DNA of 64,000 nt from Sepiola atlantica (Eukaryota; Mollusca; Cephalopoda; Sepiida; Sepiolidae): assembly GCA_963556195.1 (NCBI GenBank), contig CAUVYP010000262.1:310001-374000 (forward strand). Direction: 5' to 3'. Below, piece by piece: positions 12,847 through 26,237 of this stretch (positions are counted from its first letter, which is position 1; every line of letters begins with the position of its first letter). The notes under the pieces are model-generated. The model saw only the letters and a list, made by a program, of their open reading frames with translations, was not told the DNA's origin and searched no databases. Position numbers and translations under genes: made by a program.

Positions 12847-14520
12847 TTAGCGCGTTTTAAAGTTGATATCGCTTTTGTTTATAACTTCCACATTTGTTCG
12901 AATTGTGCAACGAAACTTTGCAGACAGTCGCGGATAGGCCTTTTCTAGTGAAGTACCAAGTTTCAGAAGTGCAGCTCTAGTACTGCCGGAGATATGTCGA
13001 TACAAACTGAATACGCAATACATCAACAAAATTTAGCGCGTTTTAAAGTTGATATCGCTTTTGTTTATAACTTCCACATTTATTCGAATTGTGCAACGAA
13101 ACTTTGCAGACAGTGGCGGATAGGCCTTTTCTACTGAAGTACCAAGTTTCAGAAGTGCAGCTCTTGTACTGCCGGAGATATGTCGATACAAACTGAATAC
13201 GCAAAACATCAACAAAATTTAGCGCGTTTTAAAGTTGATATCGCTTTTGTTTATAACTTCCACATTTATTCGAATTGTGCAACGAAACTTTGCAGACAGT
13301 CGCGGATAGGCCTTTTCTACTGAAGTACCAAGTTTCAGAAGTGCAGCTCTAGTACTGCCGGAGATATGTCGATACAAACAGAATACGCAAAACATTAACA
13401 AAATTTAGCGCGTTTTAAAGTTGATATCGCTTTTGTTTATAACTTCCACATTTATTCGAATTGTGCAACGAAACTTTGCAGACAGTCGCGGATAAGCCTT
13501 TTCTAGTGAAGTACCAAGTTTCAGAAGTGCAGCTCTAGTACTGCCGGAGATATGTCGATACAAACTGAATACGCAAAACATCAACAAAATTTAACGCGTT
13601 TTAAAGTTGATATCGCTTTTGTTTATAACTTCCACATTTATTCGAATTGTGCAACGAAACTTTGCAGACAGTCGCGGAGACACATTTTCTACTGAAGTAC
13701 CAAGTTTCAGAAGTGCAGCTCTTGTACTGGCGGAGATATGTCGATACAAACTTAATACGCAAAACATCAACAAAATTTAGCGCGTTTTAAAGTTGATATC
13801 GCTTTTGTTTATAACTTCCACATTTGTTCGAATTGTGCAACGAAACTTTGCAGACAGTCGCGGAGACACATTTTCTACTGAAGTACTAAGTTTCAGAAGT
13901 GCAGCTCTTGTACTGCCGGAGATATGTCGATACAAACTTAATACGCAAAACATCAACAAAATTTAGCGCGTTTTAAAGTTGATATCGCTTTTGTTTATAA
14001 CTTCCACATTTATTCGAATTGTGCAACGAAACTTTGCAGACAGTCGCGGATAGGCCTTTTCTAGTAAAGTACCAAGTTTCAGAAGTGCAGCTCTAGTACT
14101 GCCGGAGATATGTCGATACAAACTGAATACGCAAAACATCAACAAAATTTAGCGCGTTTTAAAGTTGATATCGCTTTTGTTTATAACTTTCACATTTATT
14201 CGAATTGTGCAACGAAACTTTGCAGACAGTCGCGGATAGGCCTTTTCTAGTGAAGTACCAAGTTTCAGAAGTGCAGCTCTAGTATTTCCGGAGATATTCC
14301 GATACAAACTGAATACGTAAAACATCAACAAAATTTAGCGCGTTTTAAAGTTGATATCGCTTTTGTTTATGACTTCCACATTTATTCGAATTGTGCAACG
14401 AAACTTTGCAGACAGTCGCGGAGACACATTTACTACTGAAGTACCAAGTTTCAGAAGTGCAGCTCTTGTACTGCCGGAGATATGTCGATACAAACTTAAT
14501 ACGCAAAACATCAACAAAAT

Positions 14521-14706
14521 TTAGCGCGTTTTAAAGTTGATATCGCTTTTGTTTATAACTTCCACATTTGTTCGAATTGTGCAACGAAACTTTGCAGACA
14601 GTCGCGGATAGGCCTTTTCTACTGAAGTACCAAGTTTCAGAAGTGCAGCTCTAGTACTGCCGGAGATATGTCGATACAAACTGAATACGCAAAACATCAA
14701 CAAAAT
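14521..14706. repeat. Reference monomer, TAGGCC class
   Basis: This unit matches my by-eye consensus at all but one position (G instead of A at offset 50, giving TTTGTTCG). Diagnostic states are TAGGCC at offsets 89-94, ACTGAAG at 101-107, CTCTAGTACTGCC around 129-141, TCGATAC at 151-157, CTGAATACGC at 161-170 and CATCAACAAAAT at the end. Hand count of the consensus gives 72 G+C in 186 bp and 10 CpG dinucleotides. Offsets for all other entries use this unit as ruler. Confidence 0.9.
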
Positions 14707-16194
14707 TTAGCGCGTTTTAAAGTTGATATCGCTTTTGTTTATAACTTCCACATTTATTCGAATTGTGCAACGAAACTTTGCAGACAGTCGCAGATAGGCC
14801 TTTTCTACTGAAGTAATAAGTTTCAGAAGTGCAGCTCTAGTACTGCCGGAGATATGCCGATACAAACTGAATACGTAAAACATCAACAAAATTTAGCGCG
14901 TTTTAAAGTTTATATCGCTTTTGTTTATAACTTCCACATTTATACGAATTGTGCAACGAAACTTTGCAGACAGTCGCTAAGACACCTTTTCTACTTAAGT
15001 ACCAAGTTTCAGAAGTGCAGCTCTTGTACTGCCGGAGATATGTCGATACAAACTTAATACGCAAAACATCAACAAAATTTAGCGCGTTTTAAAGTTGATA
15101 TCGCTTTTGATTATAACTTCCACATTTATTCGAATTGTGCAACGAAACTTTGCAGACAGTCGCCGATAGGCCTTTTCTAGTGAAGTACCAAGTTTCAGAA
15201 GTGCAGCTCTTGTACTGCCGGAGATGTCCCGATACAAACTGAATACGCAAAACATCAACAAAATTTTGCGCGTTTTAAAGTTGATATCGCTTTTGTTTAT
15301 AACTTATACATTTATTCGAATTGTGCAACGAAACTTTGCAGACAGTCGCGGATAAGCCTTTTCTAGTGAAGTACCAAGTTTCAGAAGTGCCGCTCTAGTA
15401 CTGCCGGAGATATGTCGATACAAACTGAATACGCAAAACATCAACAAAATTTAACGCGTTTTAAAGTTGATATCGCTTTTGTTTATAACTTCTACATTTA
15501 TTCGAATTGTGCAACGAAACTTTGCAGACAGTCGCGGAGACACATTTTCTACTGAAGTACGAAGTTTCAGAAGTGCAGCTCTTGTACTGCCGGAGATATG
15601 TCGATACAAACTTAATACGCAAAACATCAACAAAATTTAGCGCGTTTTAAAGTTGATATCGCTTTTGTTTATAACTTCCACATTTGTTCGAATTGTGCAA
15701 CGAAACTTTGCAGACAGTCGCGGAGACACATTTTCTACTGAAGTACCAAGTTTCAGAAGTGCAGCTCTTGTACTGCCGGAGATATGTCGATACAGACTAA
15801 ATACGCAAAACATCAACAAAATTTAGCGCGTTTTAAAGTTGATATCGCTTATGATTACAACTTCCACATTTATTCGAATTGTGCAACGAAACTTTGCAGA
15901 CAGTCGCGGAGACACATTTTCTACTGAAGTACCAAGTTTCAGAAGTGCAGCTCTTGTACTGCCGGAGATATGTCGATACAAACTTAATACGCAAAACATC
16001 AACAAAATTTAGCGCGTTTTAAAGTTGATATCGCTTTTGTTTATAACTTCCACATTTGTTCGAATTGTGCAACGAAACTTTGCAGACAGTCGCGGATAGG
16101 CCTTTTCTAGTGAAGTACCAAGTTTCAGAAGTGCAGCTCTAGTACTGCCGGAGATATGTCGATACAAACTGAATACGCAATACATCAACAAAAT

Positions 16195-16380
16195 TAAGCG
16201 CGTTTTAAATTTGATATCACTTTTGTTTATAACTTCCACATTTATTCGAATTGTGCAACGAAACTTTGCAGACAGTGGCGGATAGGCCTTTTCTACTGAA
16301 GTACCAAGTTTCAGAAGTGCAGCTCTTGTACTGCCGGAGATATGTCGATACAAACAGAATACGCAAAACATTAAAAAAAT
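16195..16380. repeat. Hybrid monomer: fusion of two adjacent monomers, one-unit deletion
   Basis: In the parallel blocks at 8197, 12847, 24192 and 33489 the order is a CAATACATC monomer, a CAGTGGCGG monomer with CTCTTGTACTG, a CTACTGAAG monomer ending AAACAGAATAC and CATTAA, then a GATAAGCC monomer. Here the second and third are merged: the left part has CAGTGGCGG and CTCTTGTACTG, and the right part has AAACAGAATAC and CATTAAAAAAATT. The exchange falls between 16332 and 16355. An in-register deletion of exactly one monomer explains the change from 44-monomer to 45-monomer spacing relative to the block at 24192. Confidence 0.85.
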
Positions 16381-17124
16381 TTAGCGCGTTTTAAAGTTGA
16401 TATCGCTTTTGTTTATAACTTCCACATTTATTCGAATTGTGCAACGAAACTTTGCAGACAGTCGCGGATAAGCCTTTTCTAGTGAAGTACCAAGTTTCAG
16501 AAGTGCAGCTCTAGTACTGCCGGAGATATGTCGATACAAACTGAATACGCAAAACATCAACAAAATTTAACGCGTTTTAAAGTTGATATCGCTTTTGTTT
16601 ATAACTTCCACATTTATTCGAATTGTGCAACGAAACTTTGCAGACAGTCGCGGAGACACATTTTCTACTGAAGTACCAAGTTTCAGAAGTGCAGCTCTTG
16701 TACTGTCGGAGATATGTCGATACAAACTTAATACGCAAAACATCAACAAAATTTAGCGCGTTTTAAAGTTGATATCGCTTTTGTTTATAACTTCCACATT
16801 TGTTCGAATTGTGCAACGAAACTTTGCAGACAGTCGCGGAGACACATTTTCTACTGAAGTACCAAGTTTCAGAAGTGCAGCTCTTGTACTGCCGGAGATA
16901 TGTCGATACAAACTGAATACGCAAAACATCAACAAAATTTAGCGCGTTTTAAAGTTGATATCGCTTTTGTTTATAACTTCCACATTTATTCGAATTGTGC
17001 AACGAAACTTTGCAGACAGTGGCGGATAGGCCTTTTCTAGTGAAGTACCAAGTTTCAGAAGTGCAGCTCTAGTACTGCCGGAGATATCCCGATACAAACT
17101 GAATACGCAAAACATCAACAAAAT

Positions 17125-17310
17125 TTAGCGCGTTGTAAAGTTGATATCGCTTTTGATTATACCTTCCACATTTATTCGAATTGTGCAACGAAACTTTGCA
17201 GACAGTCGCTGAGACACACTTTCTACTGAAGTACCAAGTTTCCGAAGTGCAGCTCTTTTACTGACCGAGATATGTTGATACAAACTTAATACACAAAACA
17301 TCAACAAAAT
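17125..17310. repeat. Divergent monomer lineage 'Q' (GACCGAGATATGTTG)
   Basis: This monomer is one of the most diverged in the array. It has GATTATACCTTCC on the left and TTTCCGAAG, CTTTTACTGACCGAGATATGTTGATAC and ACACAAAAC on the right (given here in overlapping pieces). Close copies are at 25494, 29585, 34791 and 37952. A sister form with CTTGTACTGACCGAG and a TTAACGCG start is at 18427, 19171, 26796, 27540 and 39253. The lineage is confined to about 17-39.4 kb and is a good marker for aligning the HOR units. The copy at 17125 also has GCGTTGTAAAG and CGCTGAGACACAC. Confidence 0.85.
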
Positions 17311-17496
17311 TTAGCGCGTTTTAAAGTTGATATCGCTTTTGTTTATAACTTCAACATTTGTTCGAATTGTGCAACGAAACTTTGCAGACAGTCGCAGATA
17401 GGCCTTTACTAGGGAAGTACCAAGTTTCAGAAGTGCAGCTCCAGTACTGCCGGAGATATGTCGATACAAACTGAATACGCAAAACATCAACAAAAT

Positions 17497-17682
17497 TTAG
17501 CGCGTTTTAAAGTTGATATCGCTTTTGTTTATAACTTCCACATTTATTCGAATTGTGCAACGAAACTTTGCAGACAGTCGCGGAGACACATTTTCTACTG
17601 AAGTACCAAGTTTCAGAAGTGCAGCTCTTGTACTGCCGGAGATATGTCGATACAAACTTAATACGCAAAACATCAACAAAAT
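17497..17682. repeat. Reference monomer, GACACA class
   Basis: This is the second major monomer form. It equals the TAGGCC reference except for GACACA at offsets 89-94, T at offset 133 (CTCTTGTACTGCC), T at offset 163 (CTTAATACGC) and A at offset 50. These differences are often inherited together, which suggests two old monomer lineages, but many monomers mix the states. The CTTAATAC state also adds a stop codon on the forward strand. Confidence 0.85.
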
Positions 17683-17868
17683 TTAGCGCGTTTTAAAGTT
17701 GATATCGCTTATGATTATAACTTCCACATTTATTCGAATTGTGAAACGAAACTTTGCAGAAAGTCGCGGAGACACATTTTCTACTGTAGTACCAAGTTTC
17801 AGAAGTGCAGCTCTTGTACTGCCGGAGATATGTCGATACAAACTTAATACGCAAAACATCAACAAAAT

Positions 17869-19356
17869 TTAGCGCGTTTTAAAGTTGATATCGCTTTTGT
17901 TTATAAGTTCCACATTTGTTCGAATTGTGCAACGAAACTTTGCAGACAGTCGCGGAGACACATTTTCTACTGAAGTACCAAGTTTCAGAAGTGCAGCTCT
18001 TGTACTGCCGGAGATATGTCGATACAAACTTAATACGCAAAACATCAACAAAATTTAGCGCGTTTTAAAGTTGATATCGCTTTTGTTTATAACTTCAACA
18101 TTTATTCGAATTGTGCAACGAAACTTTGCAGACAGTGGCGGATAGGCCTTTTCTAGTGAAGTACCAAGTTTCAGAAGTGCAGCTCTAGTACTGCCGGAGA
18201 TATCCCGATACAAACTGAATACGCAAAACATCAACAAAATTTAGCGCGTTTTAAAGTTGATATCGCTTTTGATTATAACTTCCACATTTATTCGAATTGT
18301 GCAAGGAAACTTTGCAGAGAGTCGCGGATAGGCCTTTTCTACTGAAGTACCAAGTTTCAGAAGTGCAGCTCTAGTACTGCCGGAGATATGTCGATACAAA
18401 CTGAATACGCAAAACATCAACAAAATTTAACGCGTTTTAAAGTTGATATCGCTTTTGTTTATAACTTCCACATTTATTCGAATTGTGCAACGAAACTTTG
18501 CAGACAGTCGCGGAGACACATTTTCTACTGAAGTACCAAGTATCCGAAGTGCAGCTCTTGTACTGACCGAGATATGTTGATACAAACTTAATACGCAAAA
18601 CATCAACAAAATTTAGCGCGTTTTAAAGTTGATATCGCTTTTGTTTATAAGTTCCACATTTGTTCGAATTGTGCAACGAAACTTTGCAGACAGTCGCGGA
18701 GACACATTTTCTACTGAAGTACCAAGTTTCAGAAGTGCAGCTCTTGTACTGCCGGAGATATGTCGATACAAACTTAATACGCAAAACATCAACAAAATTT
18801 AGCGCGTTTTAAAGTTGATATCGCTTTTGTTTATAACTTCAACATTTATTCGAATTGTGCAACGAAACTTTGCAGACAGTGGCGGATAGGCCTTTTCTAG
18901 TGAAGTACCAAGTTTCAGAAGTGCAGCTCTAGTACTGCCGGAGATATCCCGATACAAACTGAATACGCAAAACATCAACAAAATTTAGCGCGTTTTAAAG
19001 TTGATATCGCTTTTGATTATAACTTCCACATTTATTCGAATTGTGCAAGGAAACTTTGCAGACAGTCGCGGATAGGCCTTTTCTACTGAAGTACCAAGTT
19101 TCAGAAGTGCAGCTCTAGTACTGCCGGAGATATGTCGATACAAACTGAATACGCAAAACATCAACAAAATTTAACGCGTTTTAAAGTTGATATCGCTTTT
19201 GTTTATAACTTCCACATTTATTCGAATTGTGCAACGAAACTTTGCAGACAGTCGCGGAGACACATTTTCTACTGAAGTACCAAGTTTCCGAAGTGCAGCT
19301 CTTGTACTGACCGAGATATGTTGATACAAACTTAATACGCAAAACATCAACAAAAT
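17869..19356. repeat. 4-monomer tandem duplication (2 x 744 bp)
   Basis: Monomers 17869, 18055, 18241 and 18427 are repeated in the same order at 18613, 18799, 18985 and 19171. The four types are marked by TTTATAAGTTCC; by CAACATTTATT with CAGTGGCGG and ATATCCCG; by GATTATAAC with GTGCAAGGAAAC; and by TTTCCGAAG (CCGAAG even where 18427 has TATCCGAAG) with GACCGAG. The differences I saw are few, for example CAGAGAGTCG at about 18315 against CAGACAGTCG. Confidence 0.9.
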
Positions 19357-19728
19357 TTAGCGCGTTTTAAAGTTGATATCGCTTTTGTTTATAACTTCCA
19401 CATTTATTCGAATTGTGCAACGAAACTTTGCAGACAGTCGCGGATAGGCCTTTTCTACTGAAGTACTAAGTTTCAGAAGTGCAGCTCTAGTACTGCCGAA
19501 GATATGTCGATACTAACTGAATACGCAAAACATCAACAAAATTTAGCGCGTTTTAAAGTTGATATCGCTTTTGTTTATAACTTCCACATTTATTCGAATT
19601 GGGCAACGAAACTTTGCAGACAACCGCGGAGACACATTTTCTACTGAAGTACCAAGTTTCAGAAGTGCAGCTCTAGTACTGCCGGAGATATGTCGATACA
19701 AACTGAATACGCAAAACATCAACAAAAT

Positions 19729-19913
19729 TTAGGGCGTTTTAAAGTTGATATCGCTTTTGTTTATAACTTCCACATTTATTCGAATTGTGCAACGAAACTT
19801 TGCAGACAGTCGCGGATAGGCCTTTTCTACTGAAGTACCAAGTTTCAGAAGTGCAGCTCTTGCACTGATGATATATGTACATACAAACTGAATACGCAAA
19901 ACTGCAACAAAAT
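19729..19913. repeat. 185-bp signature monomer (1-bp deletion), first of five
   Basis: TAGGGCG at the start and TTGCACTGATGATATATGTACATAC near the 3' end (quoted only as a landmark: TTGCACTGATGAT followed by ATATGTACATAC) identify this lineage. Relative to the related 186-bp form TTGCACTGCCGGATATATG, the CCGG core is replaced and one base is lost. It ends AAACTGCAACAAAAT instead of AAACATCAACAAAAT. Copies are at 19729, 28098, 31073, 36279 and 39811, and it phases the central HOR units. Confidence 0.9.
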
Positions 19914-22900
19914 TTAGCGCGTTTTAAAGTTGATATCGCTTATGATTACAACTTCCACATTTATTCGAATTGTGCAACGAAACTTTGCAGACAGTCGCGG
20001 AGACACATTTTCTACTGTAGTACCAAGTTTCAGAAGTGCAGCTCTTGTACTGCCGGAGATATGTCGATACAAACTTAATACGCAAAACATCAACAAAATT
20101 TAGCGCGTTTTAAAGTTGATATCGCTTTTGTTTATAACTTCCACATTTGTTCGAATTGTGCAACGAAACTTTGCAGACAGTCGCGGATAGGCCTTTTCTA
20201 GTGAAGTACCAAGTTTCAGAAGTGCAGCTCTAGTACTGCCGGAGATATGTCGATACAAACTGAATACGCAATACATCAACAAAATTTAGCGCGTTTTAAA
20301 GTTGATATCGCTTTTGTTTATAACTTCCACATTTATTCGAATTGTGCAACGAAACTTTGCAGACAGTGGCGGATAGGCCTTTTCTACTGAAGTACCAAGT
20401 TTCAGAAGTGCAGCTTATGTACTGCCGGAGATATGTCGATACAAACTCAATACGCAAAACATCAACAAAATTTAGCGCGTTTGAAAGTTGATATCGCTTT
20501 TGTTTATAACTTCCACATTTATTCGAATTGTGCAACGAAACTTTGCAGACAGTCGCGGATAGGCCTTTTCTACTGATGTACCAAGTTTCAGAAGTGCAGC
20601 TCTAGTACTTCCGGAGATATGTCGATACAAACTGAATACGCAAAACATCAACAAAATTTAGCGCGTTTTAAAGTTGATATCGCTTTTGTTTATAACTTCC
20701 ACATTTATTCGAATTGTGCAACGAAACTTTGCAGACAGTCGCGGGGACACATTTTCTACTGAAGTACCAAGTTTCAGAAGTGCAGCTCTTGTACTGCCGG
20801 AGATATGTCGATACAAACTGAATACGCAAAACATCAACAAAATTTAGCGCGTTTTAAAGTTGATATCGCTTTTGTTTATAACTTCCACATTTATTCGAAT
20901 TGTGCAACGAAACTTTGCAGACAGTCTTGAATAGGCCTTTACTACTGAAGTACCAAGTTGCAGAAGTGCAGCTCTTGTACTGCCGGAGATATGTCGATAC
21001 AAACTGAATACGCAAAACATCAACAAAATTTAGCGCGTTTTAAAGTTGATATCGCTTTTGTTTATAACTTCCACATTTATTCGAATTGTGCAACGAAACT
21101 TTGCAGACAGTCGCGGAGACACATGTTCTACTGAAGTACCAAGTTTCAGAAGTGCAGCTCTTGTACTGCCGGGGATATGTCGATACAAACTGAATACGCA
21201 AAACCTCAACAAAATGTAGCGCGTTTTAAAGTTGATATCGCTTTTGTTTATAACTTCCACATTTATTCGAATTGTGCAACGAAACTTTGCAGACAGTCGC
21301 GGAGACACATTTTCTACTGAAGTACCAAGTTTCAGAAGTGCCGCTCTTGTACTGCCGGAGATATGTCGATACAAACTGAATACGCAAAACATCAACAAAA
21401 TTTAGCGCGTTTTAAAGTTGATATCGCTTTTGTTTATAACTTCCACATTTATTCGAATTGTGCAACGAAACTTTGCAGACAGTCGCGGATAGGCCTTTTC
21501 TACTGAAGTACCAAGTTTCAGAAGTGCAGCTCTAGTACTGCCGGAGATATGTCGATACAAACAGAATACGCAAAACATTAACAAAATTTAGCGCGTTTTA
21601 AAGTTGATATCGCTTTTGTTTATAACTTCCACATTTATTCGAATTGTGCAACGAAACTTTGCAGACAGTCGCGGATAAGCCTTTTCTAGTGAAGTACCAA
21701 GTTTCAGAAGTGCAGCTCTAGTACTGCCGGAGATATGTCGATACAAACTGAATACGCAAAACATCAACAAAATTTAACGCGTTTTAAAGTTGATATCGCT
21801 TTTGTTTATAACTTCCACATTTATTCGAATTGTGCAACGAAACTTTGCAGACAGTCGCGGAGACACATTTTCTACTGAAGTACCAAGTTTCAGAAGTGCA
21901 GCTCTTGTACTGCCGGAGATATGTCGATACAAACTTAATACGCAAAACATCAACAAAATTTAGCGCGTTTTAAAGTTGATATCGCTTTTGTTTATAACTT
22001 CCACATTTGTTCGAATTGTGCAACGAAACTTTGCAGACAGTCGCGGAGACACATTTTCTACTGAAGTACCAAGTTTCAGAAGTGCAGCTCTTGTACTGCC
22101 GGAGATATGTCGATACAAACTTAATACGCAAAACATCAACAAAATTTAGCGCGTTTTAAAGTTGATATCGCTTTTGTTTATAACTTCCACATTTATTCGA
22201 ATTGTGCAACGAAACTTTGCAGACAGTCGCGGATAGGCCTTTTCTAGTGAAGTACCAAGTTTCAGAAGTGCAGCTCTAGTACTGCCGGAGATATGTCGAT
22301 ACAAACTGAATACGCAAAACATCAACAAAATTTAGCGCGTTTTAAAGTTGATATCGCTTTTGTTTATAACTTTCACATTTATTCGAATTGTGCAACGAAA
22401 CTTTGCAGACAGTCGCGGATAGGCCTTTTCTAGTGAAGTACCAAGTTTCAGAAGTGCAGCTCTAGTATTTCTGGAGATATGCCGATACAAACTGAATACG
22501 TAAAACATCAACAAAATTTAGCGCGTTTTAAAGTTGATATCGCTTTTGTTTATGACTTCCACATTTATTCGAATTGTGCAACGAAACTTTGCAGACAGTC
22601 GCGGAGACACATTTACTACTGAAGTACACAGTTTCAGAAGTGCAGCTCTTGTACTGCCGGAGATATGTCGATACAAACTTAATACGCAAAACATCAACAA
22701 AATTTAGCGCGTTTTAAAGTTGATATCGCTTTTGTTTATAACTTCCACATTTGTTCGAATTGTGCAACGAAACTTTGCAGACAGTCGCGGATAGGCCTTT
22801 TCTAGTTAAGTACCAAGTTTCAGAAGTGCAGCTCTAGTACTGCCGGAGATATGTCGATACAAACTGAATACGCAAAACATCAACGAAATTTAGCGCGTTT

Positions 22901-25900
22901 TAAAGTTGATATCGCTTTTGTTTATAACTTCCACATTTATTCGAATTGTGCAACGAAACTTTGCAGACAGTCGCGGATAGGCCTTTTCTACTGAAGTACC
23001 AAGTTTCAGAAGTGCAGCTCTAGTACTGCCGGAGATATGCCGATACAAACTGAATACGTAAAACATCAACAAAATTTAGCGCGTTTTAAAGTTTATATCG
23101 CTTTTGTTTATAACTTCCACATTTATACGAATTGTGCAACGAAACTTTGCAGACAGTCGCTAAGACACCTTTTCTACTTAAGTACCAAGTTTCAGACGTG
23201 CAGCTCTTGTACTGCCGGAGATATGTCGATACAAACTTAATACGCAAAACATCAACAAAATTTAGCGCGTTTTAAAGTTGATATCGCTTTTGATTATAAC
23301 TTCCACATTTATTCGAATTGTGCAACGAAACTTTGCAGACAGTCGCCGATAGGCCTTTTCTAGTGAAGTACCAAGTTTCAGAAGTGCAGCTCTTGTACTG
23401 CCGGAGATGTCCCGATACAAACTGAATACGCAAAACATCAACAAAATTTAGCGCGTTTTAAAGTTGATATCGCTTTTGTTTATAACTTATACATTTATTC
23501 GAATTGTGCAACGAAACTTTGCAGACAGTCGCGGATAAGCCTTTTCTAGTGAAGTACCAAGTTTCAGAAGTGCCGCTCTAGTACTGCCGGAGATATGTCG
23601 ATACAAACTGAATACGCAAAACATCAACAAAATTTAACGCGTTTTAAAGTTGATATCGCTTTTGTTTATAACTTCCACATTTATTCGAATTGTGCAACGA
23701 AACTTTGCAGACAGTCGCGGAGACACATTTTCTACTGAAGTACGAAGTTTCAGAAGTGCAGCTCTTGTACTGCCGGAGATATGTCGATACAAACTTAATA
23801 CGCAAAACATCAACAAAATTTAGCGCGTTTTAAAGTTGATATCGCTTTTGTTTATAACTTCCACATTTGTTCGAATTGTGCAACGAAACTTTGCAGACAG
23901 TCGCGGAGACACATTTTCTACTGAAGTACCAAGTTTCAGAAGTGCAGCTCTTGTACTGCCGGAGATATGTCGATACAAACTTAATACGCAAAACATCAAC
24001 AAAATTTAGCGCGTTTTAAAGTTGATATCGCTTATGATTACAACTTCCACATTTATTCGAATTGTGCAACGAAACTTTGCAGACAGTCGCGGAGACACAT
24101 TTTCTACTGAAGTACCAAGTTTCAGAAGTGCAGCTCTTGTACTGCCGGAGATATGTCGATACAAACTTAATACGCAAAACATCAACAAAATTTAGCGCGT
24201 TTTAAAGTTGATATCGCTTTTGTTTATAACTTCCACATTTGTTCGAATTGTGCAACGAAACTTTGCAGACAGTCGCGGATAGGCCTTTTCTAGTGAAGTA
24301 CCAAGTTTCAGAAGTGCAGCTCTAGTACTGCCGGAGATATGTCGATACAAACTGAATACGCAATACATCAACAAAATTTAGCGCGTTTTAAAGTTGATAT
24401 CGCTTTTGTTTATAACTTCCACATTTATTCGAATTGTGCAACGAAACTTTGCAGACAGTGGCGGATAGGCCTTTTCTACTGAAGTACCAAGTTTCAGAAG
24501 TGCAGCTCTTGTACTGCCGGAGATATGTCGATACAAACTGAATACGCAAAACATCAACAAAATTTAGCGCGTTTTAAAGTTGATATCGCTTTTGTTTATA
24601 ACTTCCACATTTATTCGAATTGTGCAACGAAACTTTGCAGACAGTCGCGGATAGGCCTTTTCTACTGAAGTACCAAGTTTCAGAAGTGCAGCTCTAGTAC
24701 CGCCGGAGATATGTCGATACAAACAGAATACGCAAAACATTAAAAAAATTTAGCGCGTTTTAAAGTTGATATCGCTTTTGTTTATAACTTCCACATTTAT
24801 TCGAATTGTGCAACGAAACTTTGCAGACAGTCGCGGATAAGCCTTTTCTAGTGAAGTACCAAGTTTCAGAAGTGCAGCTCTAGTACTGCCGGAGATATGT
24901 CGATACAAACTGAATACGCAAAACATCAACAAAATTTAACGCGTTTTAAAGTTGATATCGCTTTTGTTTATAACTTCCACATTTATTCGAATTGTGCAAC
25001 GAAACTTTGCAGACAGTCGCGGAGACACATTTTCTACTGAAGTACCAAGTTTCAGAAGTGCAGCTCTTGTACTGCCGGAGATATGTCGATACAAACTTAA
25101 TACGCAAAACATCAACAAAATTTAGCGCGTTTTAAAGTTGATATCGCTTTTGTTTATAACTTCCACATTTGTTCGAATTGTGCAACGAAACTTTGCAGAC
25201 AGTCGCGGAGACACATTTTCTACTGAAGTACTAAGTTTCAGAAGTGCAGCTCTTGTACTGCCGGAGATATGTCGATACAAACTTAATACGCAAAACATCA
25301 ACAAAATTTAGCGCGTTTTAAAGTTGATATCGCTTTTGTTTATAACTTCCACATTTATTCGAATTGTGCAACGAAACTTTGCAGACAGTGGCGGATAACC
25401 CTTTTCTAGTGAAGTACCAAGTTTCAGAAGTGCAGCTCTAGTACTGCCGGAGATATCCCGATACAAACTGAATACGCAAAACATCAACAAAATTTAGCGC
25501 GTTTTAAAGTTGATATCGCTTTTGATTATACCTTCCACATTTATTCGAATTGTGCAACGAAACTTTGCAGACAGTCGCGGAGACACATTTTCTACTGAAG
25601 TACCAAGTTTCCGAAGTGCAGCTCTTTTACTGACCGAGATATGTTGATACAAACTTAATACACAAAAAATCAACAAAATTTAGCGCGTTTTAAAGTTTAT
25701 ATCGCTTTTGTTTATAACTTCCACATTTGTTCGAATTGTGCAACGAAACTTTGCAGACAGTCGCAGATAGGCCTTTACTAGGGAAGTACCAAGTTTCAGA
25801 AGTGCAGCTCCAGTACTGCCGGAGATATGTCGATACAAACTGAATACGCAAAACATCAACAAAATTTAGCGCGTTTTAAAGTTGATATCGCTTTTGTTTA

Positions 25901-26237
25901 TAACTTCCACATTTATTCGAATTGTGCAACGAAACTTTGCAGACAGTCGCGGAGACACATTTTCTACTGAAGTACCAAGTTTCAGAAGTGCAGCTCTTGT
26001 ACTGCCGGAGATATGTCGATACAAACTTAATACGCAAAACATCAACAAAATTTAGCGCGTTTTAAAGTTGATATCGCTTATGATTATAACTTCCACATTT
26101 ATTCGAATTGTGCAACGAAACTTTGCAGACAGTCGCGGAGACACATTTTCTACTGTAGTACCAAGTTTCAGAAGTGCAGCTCTTGTACTGCCGGAGATAT
26201 GTCGATACAAACTTAATACGCAAAACATCAACAAAAT

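Larger units (their letters stand above)
12740..17203. repeat. 25-monomer tandem duplication, copy 2 (24 monomers remain)
   Basis: Second copy of the 25-monomer unit, ending in the monomer at 17125 whose left half (GATTATACCTTCC) is the same as that at the copy junction. It is one monomer short because the monomer at 16195 is a fusion of two neighbours. It also lacks the counterpart of 10615 and has an extra monomer at 15451 with GTACGAAG, two changes that cancel in length. Confidence 0.75.

Noticed and set aside
14550..14565. TATA-like promoter in GTTTATAAC
   Set aside because: The motif is present in almost every monomer of an A+T-rich repeat and has no associated initiator or gene.
14565..14600. 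CENP-B box
   Set aside because: The reverse complement of the core contains TTCGTTGCA, which fits the TTCGNNNNA half of the CENP-B box, but the required CGGG half is absent, so no box is called.
16009..16371. Fused reverse frames of about 120 codons (16009-16371, 21030-21398, 29957-30325, 43530-43895, 57292-57660)
   Set aside because: Single point changes in the TTA opposite the stop merge two monomers. They do not mark longer genes.
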